Below, piece after piece: positions 5,349 to 12,978 of a stretch of 15,112 bases of DNA. The stretch covers positions 1 through 15,112 of the forward strand of contig DAOTZS010000083.1 of assembly GCA_034434335.1 (NCBI GenBank), given 5' to 3'. Below the pieces are notes generated by a model, which was given only the letters and a program-made list of their open reading frames with translations, had not been told where the DNA came from and searched no databases. Numbering within the stretch: the first letter of the stretch is position 1; every line of letters starts with the position of its first letter. Source of the DNA: DAOTZS01 sp034434335. Its GTDB lineage: Bacteria; Chloroflexota; Anaerolineae; CG2-30-64-16. Position numbers and translations under genes: made by a program.

Positions 5349-7154
5349 TCAGTGCACGTTGATCCACGTCCCGGGCTCGGCGGCTTGCGCGCTGAGAATA
5401 CCCCTGCGCCCCGGGGGCACCTGGGGCGTGGTCCAGGCGAAGAACCAGCGCGCGTCCCAGGGGCTGAGGTTGACACACCCGCGGCTGCGGGGAGTGCCAA
5501 AGCTATCGTGCCAGTAAGCTCCGTGGAGGGCATAGTTATCGTGAAAGTACATGATGTAGGGAACCTCGGGCAGATCGTAGAAGGTGCCGCTCTCCAGGCT
5601 GCCCAGGCTCATGCGCCCTGTCTCCAGCTTGGCCCAGATGCGGAAAAGCCCTCGCACGGTAGGGGTCCACGGCATGCCAGTGGAGGCCAGCGTGGCATAC
5701 ACCATCCGGTCCCCTTCGTAGGCCACCACAGTCTGCTGGGCCAGGTCAACGTCAATCCACTTCTCATCAGGGCCGATGGCCACCGGCCGAGGGTTCTGTT
5801 GCGCCACCCGCAGCAGCTCAGCGTGCACCCAGCGATCGGGCCCGATGCGATACCACAGCCCATCAGGGGCCTGGGCCTCCTCGTATATGAAGACCGCGTC
5901 GTAGCGGCTCAGTTGCGCCACGGGTGGGTTGTCGTCGGCCACACCGGGCCGGCTGCGCACGTTGAGGGCCTCCTTGTAGACAAAACCCACCCTGGTCGGC
6001 ATCCCTGGCCCCAGCTCTACCCCGCGAAAGCCCGAAGGGGTGAAAAGCGCCACTGCCGCGGCGTCCACGTATTCGGCCGGCCCGATCCGATACCAGGTGC
6101 GGTCGCCGATGGTAACCGCTTCGCGGATGGCCACCCAGGTAGCCATGTTGCTCAACGTGCGCACCACGTGCTCACTGCCGGGCGCCTCAAGCACGGGCAC
6201 AGGGTTGAGGACCCGGCCATAGGCATAAGGGTGCGGCAGCGCGGCCTGCACAGCCTCGTTGTCGAGCAATTCCCGTGCCGGGCTGATGACGACTGGCCGG
6301 CGGTCCAGCTCCAGCAACAGCCCCGCGGCATAATCGCCGATCGCCGGCCTCTCGTAGGGCGTGTGAGGTGGCCCGACGGTCAGCCGTCCCTGGCTGAAGC
6401 TGCCGTCGGGTGCGGGGCCAAAACGTACAGCCACCCCACCCTCGGCCGGCTCGGCCACGACATTGGGGATGTTGGCAGCAGTCAGTTGGGTCACATACCA
6501 CTCGGCAATGTGGAGCGGCACGTCGACGGCCGGCAAGTCGGCCAGGTCCTCGTTCCAGAAGACCTGGAACAGCCAGCGGTCCCAGCCGTCGGTGGTACCG
6601 AACCCGCGCAGGGCCAGACGCCGATAACGGGGGAAGGTGTCTGGGAGGGGTTTCTCCTCCCCACCGAAGCCGGCGGGCAGGTACGCGGCCGCCACCGGGT
6701 CGCGGGTGGGGAATTCAGCATCGGGGATGTCCTGGATGGTCAGGGCCGCGCTGCTGAGATGGCCCAGGTTGTCCATAACCACGACGATATAGTTGCCCGG
6801 CTTGACCTGTCGGCCCACGCGCAGGCGCGCTGAAAAGCGGCCCTGGCCGAGGTTCAGCGCCGCGATGGACAGGCCAACGGCCCCTTCCTGGCCAGCAGCC
6901 TCGCTGGGCAGCAGCAAGATGCGCACCGACTGATCCCACCCCCCTTCTCCGTCCACGGAGACCTCTCCACCCCAGGCAACCACCTGCGGGTGAACGCGGA
7001 TGGCCGCCGGCGAGAGGAACGCCAGGAGAGGCGGCGCTGCCAGGCCGCCATACCCCTCATGCGACAGGGGCTGGCAGGCAACCAGGGCAAGGGCCAGGAG
7101 GCTGGCGAGAACCCCAACGCAGATCGGCTTGAAAATGGTGTATCTACCGATCAT
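5349..7154 (-). CDS. YkuD-type L,D-transpeptidase lipoprotein with SH3-like domains
   Basis: The product is 601 residues. The start at 7154 was chosen because it gives a signal peptide with lipobox LVAC (Cys27) and has GGAG eight bases upstream; an upstream Met would add 38 residues before the signal. Residues about 50-140 look like an Ig-type beta domain. SH3-like segments follow at about 325-370 and 397-450 (LNVRSRPG, then WYRIGPDRWVHAELL). The C-terminal domain (about 465-600) is YkuD-like, with His544 of HG and SRGCVN (557-562), so Cys560 is the likely nucleophile. The family forms 3-3 cross-links in peptidoglycan or attaches proteins to it, outside the membrane. Position 558 is Arg where the family usually has His (SHGC). 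The gene is followed, after 216 bp with repeats, by the kinase-like gene; a shared transcript is not certain. Confidence 0.85.
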   Translation of the reverse strand: MIGRYTIFKPICVGVLASLLALALVACQPLSHEGYGGLAAPPLLAFLSPAAIRVHPQVVAWGGEVSVDGEGGWDQSVRILLLPSEAAGQEGAVGLSIAALNLGQGRFSARLRVGRQVKPGNYIVVVMDNLGHLSSAALTIQDIPDAEFPTRDPVAAAYLPAGFGGEEKPLPDTFPRYRRLALRGFGTTDGWDRWLFQVFWNEDLADLPAVDVPLHIAEWYVTQLTAANIPNVVAEPAEGGVAVRFGPAPDGSFSQGRLTVGPPHTPYERPAIGDYAAGLLLELDRRPVVISPARELLDNEAVQAALPHPYAYGRVLNPVPVLEAPGSEHVVRTLSNMATWVAIREAVTIGDRTWYRIGPAEYVDAAAVALFTPSGFRGVELGPGMPTRVGFVYKEALNVRSRPGVADDNPPVAQLSRYDAVFIYEEAQAPDGLWYRIGPDRWVHAELLRVAQQNPRPVAIGPDEKWIDVDLAQQTVVAYEGDRMVYATLASTGMPWTPTVRGLFRIWAKLETGRMSLGSLESGTFYDLPEVPYIMYFHDNYALHGAYWHDSFGTPRSRGCVNLSPWDARWFFAWTTPQVPPGRRGILSAQAAEPGTWINVH

Positions 7155-7272
7155 ACGCTCAACTCCGTGCGCGTAAGTCCCAGACCGGATTGATTGGGCA
7201 TGTCTCAGTTCCCGCCCACTGCTAAAAGCGGCGGGCTCAGTTGCAAAGCCCCCCTCACCCTTTGCCATCGTC

Positions 7273-7300
7273 TTGACAAAGAACCGAATCCGTTTATACT
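7273..7300 (+). promoter_or_regulatory. Sigma70-type promoter
   Basis: TTGACA (7273-7278) and TATACT (7295-7300) are separated by 16 bases, an almost consensus housekeeping promoter. The surrounding sequence is AT-rich compared with the flanks. Transcription would begin near 7307 and run into the ABC-transporter operon, leaving a leader of about 280 nt. It is the best promoter seen in the window. Confidence 0.75.
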
Positions 7301-7589
7301 GATTATAGTTCCCGGTGGCTGGCAGGCAAAGTCCGCCTTATCGCCCCTCAATCTATTGCCAGCACCGTTTTTGTAACTATTCAAGCCGATTGAAATCGCC
7401 CCTCCTGGGCACTTCGTGCCGGGTGTTGGCCTCGGCCGATATCCTTCATGTATGCATCGTGAGAGAGGTCGGCGAAGGCCGACCTCTGGCCGCAGGCCCA
7501 AAAAGGGTGACTTCCAGTCACCGCTGAATAGTTACCTGTTTTTATGTTCCTCGGTCTACCATTTACTCAACCAAAAAGGAGGCAGAACT
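7301..7589 (+). other. Structured leader of the transporter operon
   Basis: No gene is supported. The leader holds several short hairpins: GGCAC-TTC-GTGCC (about 7408-7420), GAGGTCGGC-GAAG-GCCGACCTC (7465-7486), GGCC-GCA-GGCC (about 7488-7498) and GGTGAC-TTCCA-GTCACC (7506-7522). AAAAAGGAGG (7573-7582) is the ribosome binding site of the binding-protein gene, with seven bases to the ATG. I recognise no riboswitch class. The hairpins may be dispersed repeats; the remaining part of the 435-bp gap (7155-7272) is the upstream region of the divergent transpeptidase gene and shows no clear promoter for it. Confidence 0.5.
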
Positions 7590-9215
7590 ATGGCAACTCA
7601 GAGCAAGCGTCTTAATCGGCGAGAGTTCCTTCGCCTGGCCGGCCTGACAGCAGGTACAGCCGCCCTGGCTTCGTGCGTGCCCGTGACCGCCCCTGCCCCG
7701 GCGGTCGAGCAGCCGGCGCAACCTGCCGCCGCGCCGGCCGTTGTCAGCAAACCCAAACAGATCGTCGTTGCCCAGTATGCCGATGTCATCAGCCTCGACC
7801 CCCAAGACACCAACGACAACGCTTCCTACGGCCCCGAGAAGCTGATGTTCGAGGGGCTGGTCGGCTTCAACGAGAAGATGGAGATGGTGCCCCAGCTGGC
7901 CGAGCGCTGGGAGGCATCGCCCGATGCCACCACCTTCACCTTCTACCTGCGCAAGGGGGTCAAGTTCCACGACGGCACCCCGTTCAACGCCGAGGCGGTG
8001 AAGTACAACTTCGACCGCGTCACCAACCCCGACAACAAGCTCAAACGCTACGGCCTCTACCGCATCATTGCCAAGACCGAAGTCGTGGATGAGTACACCG
8101 TCAAGTTCACCATGTCGGAGCCGTTCGGGGCCATGCTGGCCACCTTTGCCCACCCGGCCGGCGGCATTGTCAGCCCGGCGGCCGCCAAGCAAGGGGAGCA
8201 GGCCAAGGAGTTCGGCAAGAAGCCGGTGGGCACCGGCCCCTACCGCTTTGTCGAATGGATCCCCGGCGACCACCTGCTGGTGGAGAAGTTTGACGGCTAC
8301 TGGAACCCCGAGGCCGGCGCCAAGGTAGATCAGATCCTCATCAAGCCCGTGCCTGAGGCCGGGACCCGCATCAACATGCTCCAGGCCGGCGACGCCCACT
8401 TCATCAACACCCTGCCGTATGCCCAGGTCAAACTGGTCAAGGGCAGCCCCGATATCTCGATCACCGAGAACGAGGCCATCTACACCTTCTGGGTGGCCAT
8501 GAACACGCAGAAGGAGCCGTTCACCGACAAGAGGGTGCGCCAGGCCCTGAACTACGCGGTGGACAAGCAGGCTATCATTGACGCGGTGTTGCAGGGCTAC
8601 GGCAAGCCGGTGGACTCGCCGCTGGCCCCGCGCGTCTGGGGGTACACGCCGGTTATGACCTACCCGTACGACCTGGAGAAGGCCAAAGCAATGCTGGCCG
8701 AGGCCGGCGTGGGCAACGTGAAGACCACCCTCTGGTGTGCGGAGAGCACCGAAGCCCGCGAGGTGGCAGTGGCCATCCAGGGGCAACTGAAAGAGGTGGG
8801 CTTCGACCTGGAGGTGGTCCCCATGGAGGCGGCTACCCTCAACGCCGAGCGCTTCAAGCCGTTCGAAGAGAACAAGAGCATGATGAACTACGCCGGCTGG
8901 TCCCCCTCCACTGGCGACGCCGACTGGGGCCTGCGGCCTCTGCTGGCCACCGAAGCCTGGCCTCCCACCCTCTTCAACCTGGCCTTCTACAGCAACCCCG
9001 CCTTCGATGAGCAGATCAAGGCTGGCCTGGCCACTGCCGACCCGGAGAAGCGCAAGGCAGCCTACGCCATCGCCCAGCGGATTGTCATGGAAGACGCGCC
9101 CTGGATCTTCCTGTGGTACAACATCTTGCTGGGCGGCATCAGCAACAAGGTGGGCGGCATGACCATCCAGCCCGATGGCATCGCCTATCTGCGCACGGCG
9201 TACTTCAAAGAGTAG
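7590..9215 (+). CDS. Family 5 peptide-type ABC substrate-binding lipoprotein
   Basis: The product is 541 residues. The start follows a strong AAAAAGGAGG site by seven bases; the frame is open further upstream but that part codes through hairpins. The N-terminus has NRREFLRLAG (9-18), a twin-arginine-like signal, and a lipobox ending at Cys29 (LASC), then a Pro/Ala-rich linker (32-58). The mature part follows the SBP_bac_5 pattern (DppA/OppA/nickel binders): SLDPQDTND, then FEGLVGFNEKMEMVPQLAERWE, KGVKFHDGTPFNAEAV and GTGPYRFVEWIPGD, ending with a C-terminal lobe. It captures a peptide or similar solute outside the membrane and delivers it to the two permeases encoded next. The exact ligand cannot be read from the sequence. 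A stable hairpin (9238-9268) separates it from the permease genes. Confidence 0.92.
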   Translation: MATQSKRLNRREFLRLAGLTAGTAALASCVPVTAPAPAVEQPAQPAAAPAVVSKPKQIVVAQYADVISLDPQDTNDNASYGPEKLMFEGLVGFNEKMEMVPQLAERWEASPDATTFTFYLRKGVKFHDGTPFNAEAVKYNFDRVTNPDNKLKRYGLYRIIAKTEVVDEYTVKFTMSEPFGAMLATFAHPAGGIVSPAAAKQGEQAKEFGKKPVGTGPYRFVEWIPGDHLLVEKFDGYWNPEAGAKVDQILIKPVPEAGTRINMLQAGDAHFINTLPYAQVKLVKGSPDISITENEAIYTFWVAMNTQKEPFTDKRVRQALNYAVDKQAIIDAVLQGYGKPVDSPLAPRVWGYTPVMTYPYDLEKAKAMLAEAGVGNVKTTLWCAESTEAREVAVAIQGQLKEVGFDLEVVPMEAATLNAERFKPFEENKSMMNYAGWSPSTGDADWGLRPLLATEAWPPTLFNLAFYSNPAFDEQIKAGLATADPEKRKAAYAIAQRIVMEDAPWIFLWYNILLGGISNKVGGMTIQPDGIAYLRTAYFKE

Positions 9216-9237
9216 CAAGCAAATCTCCCGCGGTAAC

Positions 9238-9268
9238 AGTTGGGGTAGAGCACTGCTCTACCCCAACT
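9238..9268 (+). promoter_or_regulatory. Strong intercistronic hairpin after the binding-protein gene
   Basis: AGTTGGGGTAGAGC and GCTCTACCCCAACT are perfect 14-bp arms around an ACT loop, with a further CTCCCG/CGGGAG pair outside. It begins 23 bases after the binding-protein stop codon. No T-run follows, and the permease genes continue in the same direction. In other transport operons such hairpins protect the upstream message, giving more binding protein than permease; that role here is inference. GGGAGG at its right edge may serve the next gene. Confidence 0.75.
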
Positions 9269-9293
9269 TCCGGGAGGTTTGGGCCATAGCAGC

Positions 9294-10217
9294 ATGCTGA
9301 ACTATATTGCGCGCCGCATCCTGATCCTGATCCCCACCCTGTTCGGGGTCTCGGTCGCCGTTTTCCTGCTCCTGCACATGGTGCCCGGCGATCCCGCCCG
9401 CCTGGTGGCCGGCCTGGATGCCACGCCGGCGGATATCGCCCTCATCCGCTCGGAGCTGGGGCTGGACAAGCCGCTGCCGGTGCAATACCTGACCTGGCTG
9501 GGCAACCTGTTCCGGGGCGACATGGGCCGCTCCACGCGCACCCACAACCCCGTCGCCTACGAGATCGGCCTGCGCCTGCCGGCTACCTGGCAACTCACCG
9601 GGGTGAGCATTTCCATCGCCGTGCTTATCGGCCTGGTCACGGGCATCAGCGCGGCCACACGGCGCAATACCATCGTGGACTACGGCAGCATGGTCGCGGC
9701 CCTGTTGGGGATCTGCACCCCCTCGTTCTGGTTGGGCCTGATGTTGATGCTCATCTTCGCCGTCAAGCTGCGCTGGTTTCCCACCAGCGGCCGCGGGGAC
9801 TGGCATAACCTGGTGCTGCCTGGGTTCACCCTGGGCGCGGGTGCAGCGGCCATCATCGCCCGGGTAACCCGTTCAAGCCTGCTGGAGGTGCTCAGCCAGG
9901 ACTACATCCGCACAGCCACGGCCAAGGGCCTCTCGGATCACATGGTCGTCTGGCGGCACGCGCTCAAGAACTCGCTGATCCCCGTGGTCACGGTGGTGGG
10001 GCTGGAGTTCGGCTACCTGCTGGCCGGGGCGGTGGTCACCGAGACCGTTTTCGCCTATCCTGGCATCGGCCGGCTGCTGGTGGATGCCATTGCTTACCGC
10101 GATTTCCCGGTGGTGCAGGGGATCCTGTTGATCCTGGCTTTTCAGTTCGTGATGGTGAACCTCCTGGTGGACGTGCTCTACGCCTTCCTGGACCCGAGGA
10201 TCCGCTATGGCGACTAG
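9294..10217 (+). CDS. DppB-type ABC transporter permease
   Basis: The product is 307 residues with about six membrane segments. The start MLNYIARRILILIPTLFGVS matches the usual N-terminus of DppB/OppB proteins, so ATG 9294 is preferred over TTG 9279, which lies only one base past GGGAGG. Typical features are HMVPGDPA (about 33-40), ELGLDKPL (about 55-62), a periplasmic loop with GDMGRS, and the cytoplasmic EAA loop YIRTATAKGLSDHMVVWRHALKN that docks on the ATPase. The end, FLDPRIRYGD, is also typical. It forms the membrane channel with the next gene product. The last 11 bases overlap the next gene, indicating coupled translation. The ribosome binding site is weakly placed (16 bases from GGGAGG). 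Confidence 0.93.
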   Translation: MLNYIARRILILIPTLFGVSVAVFLLLHMVPGDPARLVAGLDATPADIALIRSELGLDKPLPVQYLTWLGNLFRGDMGRSTRTHNPVAYEIGLRLPATWQLTGVSISIAVLIGLVTGISAATRRNTIVDYGSMVAALLGICTPSFWLGLMLMLIFAVKLRWFPTSGRGDWHNLVLPGFTLGAGAAAIIARVTRSSLLEVLSQDYIRTATAKGLSDHMVVWRHALKNSLIPVVTVVGLEFGYLLAGAVVTETVFAYPGIGRLLVDAIAYRDFPVVQGILLILAFQFVMVNLLVDVLYAFLDPRIRYGD

Positions 10218-11091
10218 CGAGCTCACAGCAAGGATCTTTGTGCAGCGCCCGCGCAGCCTGTGGGGCGACGCCTGGACCCGGCTGCTGAAAAACCGGGCGG
10301 CGGTGCTGGGCGGTGTTATCGTCGTCTTGCTGCTTGCCGCTGGGATCCTCGCACCCTGGATCGCGCCTTACGACCCGACCCGTCAGAACCTGCGCGCCAG
10401 CCTGCAACCCCCTTCGCTGGAGCACTTCTTCGGCACCGACGTCCACGGCCGCGATATTTTCAGCCGCATCCTTTTCGGTGCGGCGATCTCGCTGCGCATC
10501 GGCTTCCTGGGCTCGCTCCTGGGAGGCACCATCGGGGTCGTGTTGGGCTTGGTCTCTGGCTTTTACGGCGGCCGCCTCGATATGCTGATCATGCGCCTGG
10601 TGGATATCCTGCTGGCCTTCCCCGGCCTGCTGCTGGCCATTGCCATTATCGCGGCGATTGGCCCTGGCCTGGAGAATGTGATCATTGCCGTCGGCATCTT
10701 CTCGGTCCCTACCTTCACGCGCGTGGTGCGCGGGTCGGTGTTGTCGGTCAAGCAGCAGGATTTCATCATGGCCGCGCGCACGGTGGGGGCTACCGATTCG
10801 CGCATCATGCGCTACCATCTGTTCCCCAATATCCTGGCGCCGGTCCTGGTCCTGCTCACCATGCGCGTCGCCACTGCCATCCTGACCGCGGCCAGCCTCA
10901 GCTTCCTGGGCCTGGGCGCCCAACCTCCCACCCCCGAATGGGGTGCCATGCTCAGCGATGGCCGCGAGTATATGGTGCTGGCCCCTCACGTTGCCACCTT
11001 CCCTGGCCTGGCCATCTTGCTGGCCGTGCTGGGGTTCAACCTGTTCGGCGATGGGCTGCGCGATGCCCTCGACCCCCGCCTGCGCATATGA
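10207..11091 (+). CDS. DppC-type ABC transporter permease
   Basis: The product is 294 residues. An N-terminal cytoplasmic stretch precedes the first membrane segment (about 31-52). DppC/OppC hallmarks follow: APYDPTRQNL, HFFGTDVHGRDIFSRILFG, the EAA loop MAARTVGATDSRIMRYHLFPN, and near the end SFLGLGAQPPTPEWGAML and LFGDGLRDALDPRLRI. It is the second half of the channel, paired with the product of the preceding gene. Its ATG overlaps that gene by 11 bp, and its own stop overlaps the next ATG in ATGA. The ATP-hydrolysing subunits normally encoded next are absent; a racemase gene follows instead. Confidence 0.94.
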   Translation: MATSELTARIFVQRPRSLWGDAWTRLLKNRAAVLGGVIVVLLLAAGILAPWIAPYDPTRQNLRASLQPPSLEHFFGTDVHGRDIFSRILFGAAISLRIGFLGSLLGGTIGVVLGLVSGFYGGRLDMLIMRLVDILLAFPGLLLAIAIIAAIGPGLENVIIAVGIFSVPTFTRVVRGSVLSVKQQDFIMAARTVGATDSRIMRYHLFPNILAPVLVLLTMRVATAILTAASLSFLGLGAQPPTPEWGAMLSDGREYMVLAPHVATFPGLAILLAVLGFNLFGDGLRDALDPRLRI

Positions 11092-11894
11092 ACAGACCTC
11101 CCATGATCGGTATCGTCGGCGGAGTGGGGCCTTACGCCGGCCTGGACCTGGCCACCAAGATCTGCGACCAGACGCTGGCCCACAGCGACCAGGAACACCT
11201 GCCGGTGGTGCTTTTGTCGGTGCCCCACACCATCGCCGACCGCACCGCTTTTCTGCTGGGCCAGACCCCGGTCAACCCCGCCTACGCGCTGGCAGCCGTC
11301 ATCTGCCAGCTTGAGGCCGTGGGCGCCACGGTGGTGGGCATCCCGTGCAACACGGCCCACTCCCCACGCATCTTCGACGTCATCCTGGCCGAGCTGGCTG
11401 CGGCCGGCAGCCGCGTGCAGGTCGTCCACATGATCCGCGAAACAGCTCGCTTCCTGGCCGAGCACCCGCAGAGGCCGCGCCGGGTGGGGGTGCTCTGCAC
11501 CACCGGCACCGCGCGCACGCGCGTCTACCAGGAGGCGCTGGCGGCCTTTGGCATGGCCGCGCTGCTGCCCGATGATCCCACTCAGGAAGCCGTCCACGCG
11601 GCCATCTACGATCCCACCTATGGCATCAAGGCCCAGGCCCACCCTGTGACGGCCCGGGCCCAACAACAGCTCAGGCAGGCCGCGCAGCACCTGCTGGAGC
11701 AGGGGGCCGAGGCCCTGGTGCTCGGCTGCACCGAGATCCCGCTGGCCCTGTCGGCCCTGCCAGGCGAACCTGTACCTGTGATAGACCCAACCCTGATCCT
11801 GGCCCGGGCCCTGATCCGGGAAACCTACCCAGCCAGGCTCAAGCCACTCAGCGAGGCCAGCCATGCCCATCCTGCCAGCCACACCTCCTCCTGA
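11088..11894 (+). CDS. Aspartate/glutamate racemase family protein
   Basis: The product is 268 residues, starting in the ATGA overlap with the permease gene; a longer upstream frame is only a shadow of that gene. The N-terminus has IGIVGGVGPYAGLDLATKI, matching the GGMGP-type start of aspartate racemases. The two catalytic cysteines of this cofactor-independent family are present: Cys87 in GIPCNTAHS and Cys214 in LGCTEIPL. The enzyme would interconvert L- and D-forms of an acidic (or related) amino acid in the cytoplasm. The final 15 residues are Ala/His/Ser-rich, encoded where the peptidase gene already begins. Next to a peptide transporter and a DmpA-type peptidase it may convert a released D-amino acid. 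Hydantoin or other racemase specificity in the same superfamily cannot be excluded. Confidence 0.9.
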   Translation: MNRPPMIGIVGGVGPYAGLDLATKICDQTLAHSDQEHLPVVLLSVPHTIADRTAFLLGQTPVNPAYALAAVICQLEAVGATVVGIPCNTAHSPRIFDVILAELAAAGSRVQVVHMIRETARFLAEHPQRPRRVGVLCTTGTARTRVYQEALAAFGMAALLPDDPTQEAVHAAIYDPTYGIKAQAHPVTARAQQQLRQAAQHLLEQGAEALVLGCTEIPLALSALPGEPVPVIDPTLILARALIRETYPARLKPLSEASHAHPASHTSS

Positions 11895-12978
11895 GCCGCG
11901 GCCGCGGCTGCGCGACCTCGGCATCGGCCTGGGCACCCTGCCCCCGGGCCAGTACAATGCCATCACCGACGTGCCGGGGGTGCAGGTAGGCCACGTGACC
12001 CTGCTCGCCAGCCTGGACGGCCGGCCCGTGCGCACAGGTGTGACGGTCATCCGGCCCCATGGGGAAAATGAGTATTTGGAGCGCGTCACTGCCGCGGTGG
12101 AGACGATCAACGGCTTCGGCAAGGCCGTCGGGTTTGAGCAGGTGCGCGAGCTGGGCCTGTTGGAAACCCCCATCGCGCTGACCAACACCCTCAGCGTGCC
12201 TGCGGCGGCAGAAGGGCTGCTACGCTGGACCCTGGCGCATAATCCCGCCGCCACCACCATCAACCCGGTGGTGGCCGAGTGCAACGACAGCCGGCTGAAC
12301 GACATCGCCGGGCTGCACGTGAGGCCAGAGCATGTGGAGCAGGCGTTGGCCGCTGCCCGCGCGGGGCCGGTGGCCGAGGGGACAGTAGGGGCCGGCACCG
12401 GCATGGTGGGGTTTGGGTTCAAAGGGGGCATCGGCACAGCCTCACGCGTTGTGACGGTCCAGGATAGCCGTTTCACAGTCGGCGCGTTGGTGCTGCTCAA
12501 CTGTGGCCAGCGGGCGGACCTGGTAGTAGCCCAGGTCCCGGTGGGCCGCTGGCTTGCATCACCCCAGCCCAAACCGACCCAGGCCGGAGAGGCGGGGTCG
12601 GTTATCGTTGTCCTGGCCACCGATGCGCCCGTCACGGCCCGCCAACTGGGCCGCCTGGCGCGGCGAGCGGTCATCGGCCTGGCCCACACCGGTGCCATGC
12701 TCGATCATCAGAGCGGGGATTTCGTCATCGCCTTCTCCACCGCTCAGCGCTGGCCGAGAGCCGACCAGCGGCCCCTGATACCGCTGCTGTGCATCAACGA
12801 AGCGCTCCTGGCCAACCTCTTCTTCCGGGCCGTGATCGAGTCTACCGAAGAGGCCGTGCTCAATGCCCTTTTCACCGCGCGCGGCGTGCCCGGAGCAGGG
12901 GGCGAGGCCTTCCCAGAGCTGCCGGCCGAAGCAGTGCTGAACGCGGTCGCCAAGGAGAGCATGTCTCATGTACGTTGA
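11863..12978 (+). CDS. P1/S58-family aminopeptidase, DmpA type
   Basis: The product is 371 residues, the usual family length. GAGG lies six bases before the ATG, which overlaps the racemase gene by 32 bp. Family features are ITDVPGVQVGHVT (34-46), IALTNTLSV (104-112), VVAECNDSRLNDI (136-148), GAGTGMVGFGFKGGIGTASR (176-195) and VGALVLLN. The self-cleavage and catalytic site is Gly245-Ser246 in GEAGSVIVVLATDAP: the precursor cuts itself there and the new N-terminal Ser is the nucleophile. Known members remove N-terminal L-residues, hydrolyse D-Ala amides and esters, or cleave beta-peptides. No signal peptide is seen, so it should act on imported peptides in the cytoplasm. The last 11 bases overlap the TPR gene. 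Confidence 0.92.
   Translation: MPILPATPPPEPRPRLRDLGIGLGTLPPGQYNAITDVPGVQVGHVTLLASLDGRPVRTGVTVIRPHGENEYLERVTAAVETINGFGKAVGFEQVRELGLLETPIALTNTLSVPAAAEGLLRWTLAHNPAATTINPVVAECNDSRLNDIAGLHVRPEHVEQALAAARAGPVAEGTVGAGTGMVGFGFKGGIGTASRVVTVQDSRFTVGALVLLNCGQRADLVVAQVPVGRWLASPQPKPTQAGEAGSVIVVLATDAPVTARQLGRLARRAVIGLAHTGAMLDHQSGDFVIAFSTAQRWPRADQRPLIPLLCINEALLANLFFRAVIESTEEAVLNALFTARGVPGAGGEAFPELPAEAVLNAVAKESMSHVR

Noticed and set aside
5271..6833. Long plus-strand frame opposite the transpeptidase gene
   Set aside because: The minus strand has a lipobox, SH3-like segments and the YkuD motif; the plus frame has none.
7563..9218. Long minus-strand frame opposite the binding-protein gene
   Set aside because: The plus strand is a clear family 5 binding protein with ribosome site and lipobox; the minus frame is a compositional shadow.
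9238..9268. Intrinsic terminator between binding-protein and permease genes
   Set aside because: No T-run follows the stem and the downstream genes are co-directional with no promoter seen after it, so a processing or stabilising role is more likely.
10260..11087. Upstream extension of the racemase frame
   Set aside because: It runs through the DppC-type permease in another frame; the racemase family start matches the ATG at 11088.
10986..12698. Long minus-strand frame of 570 codons
   Set aside because: It is antisense to both the racemase and the peptidase genes, whose catalytic motifs are intact on the plus strand.
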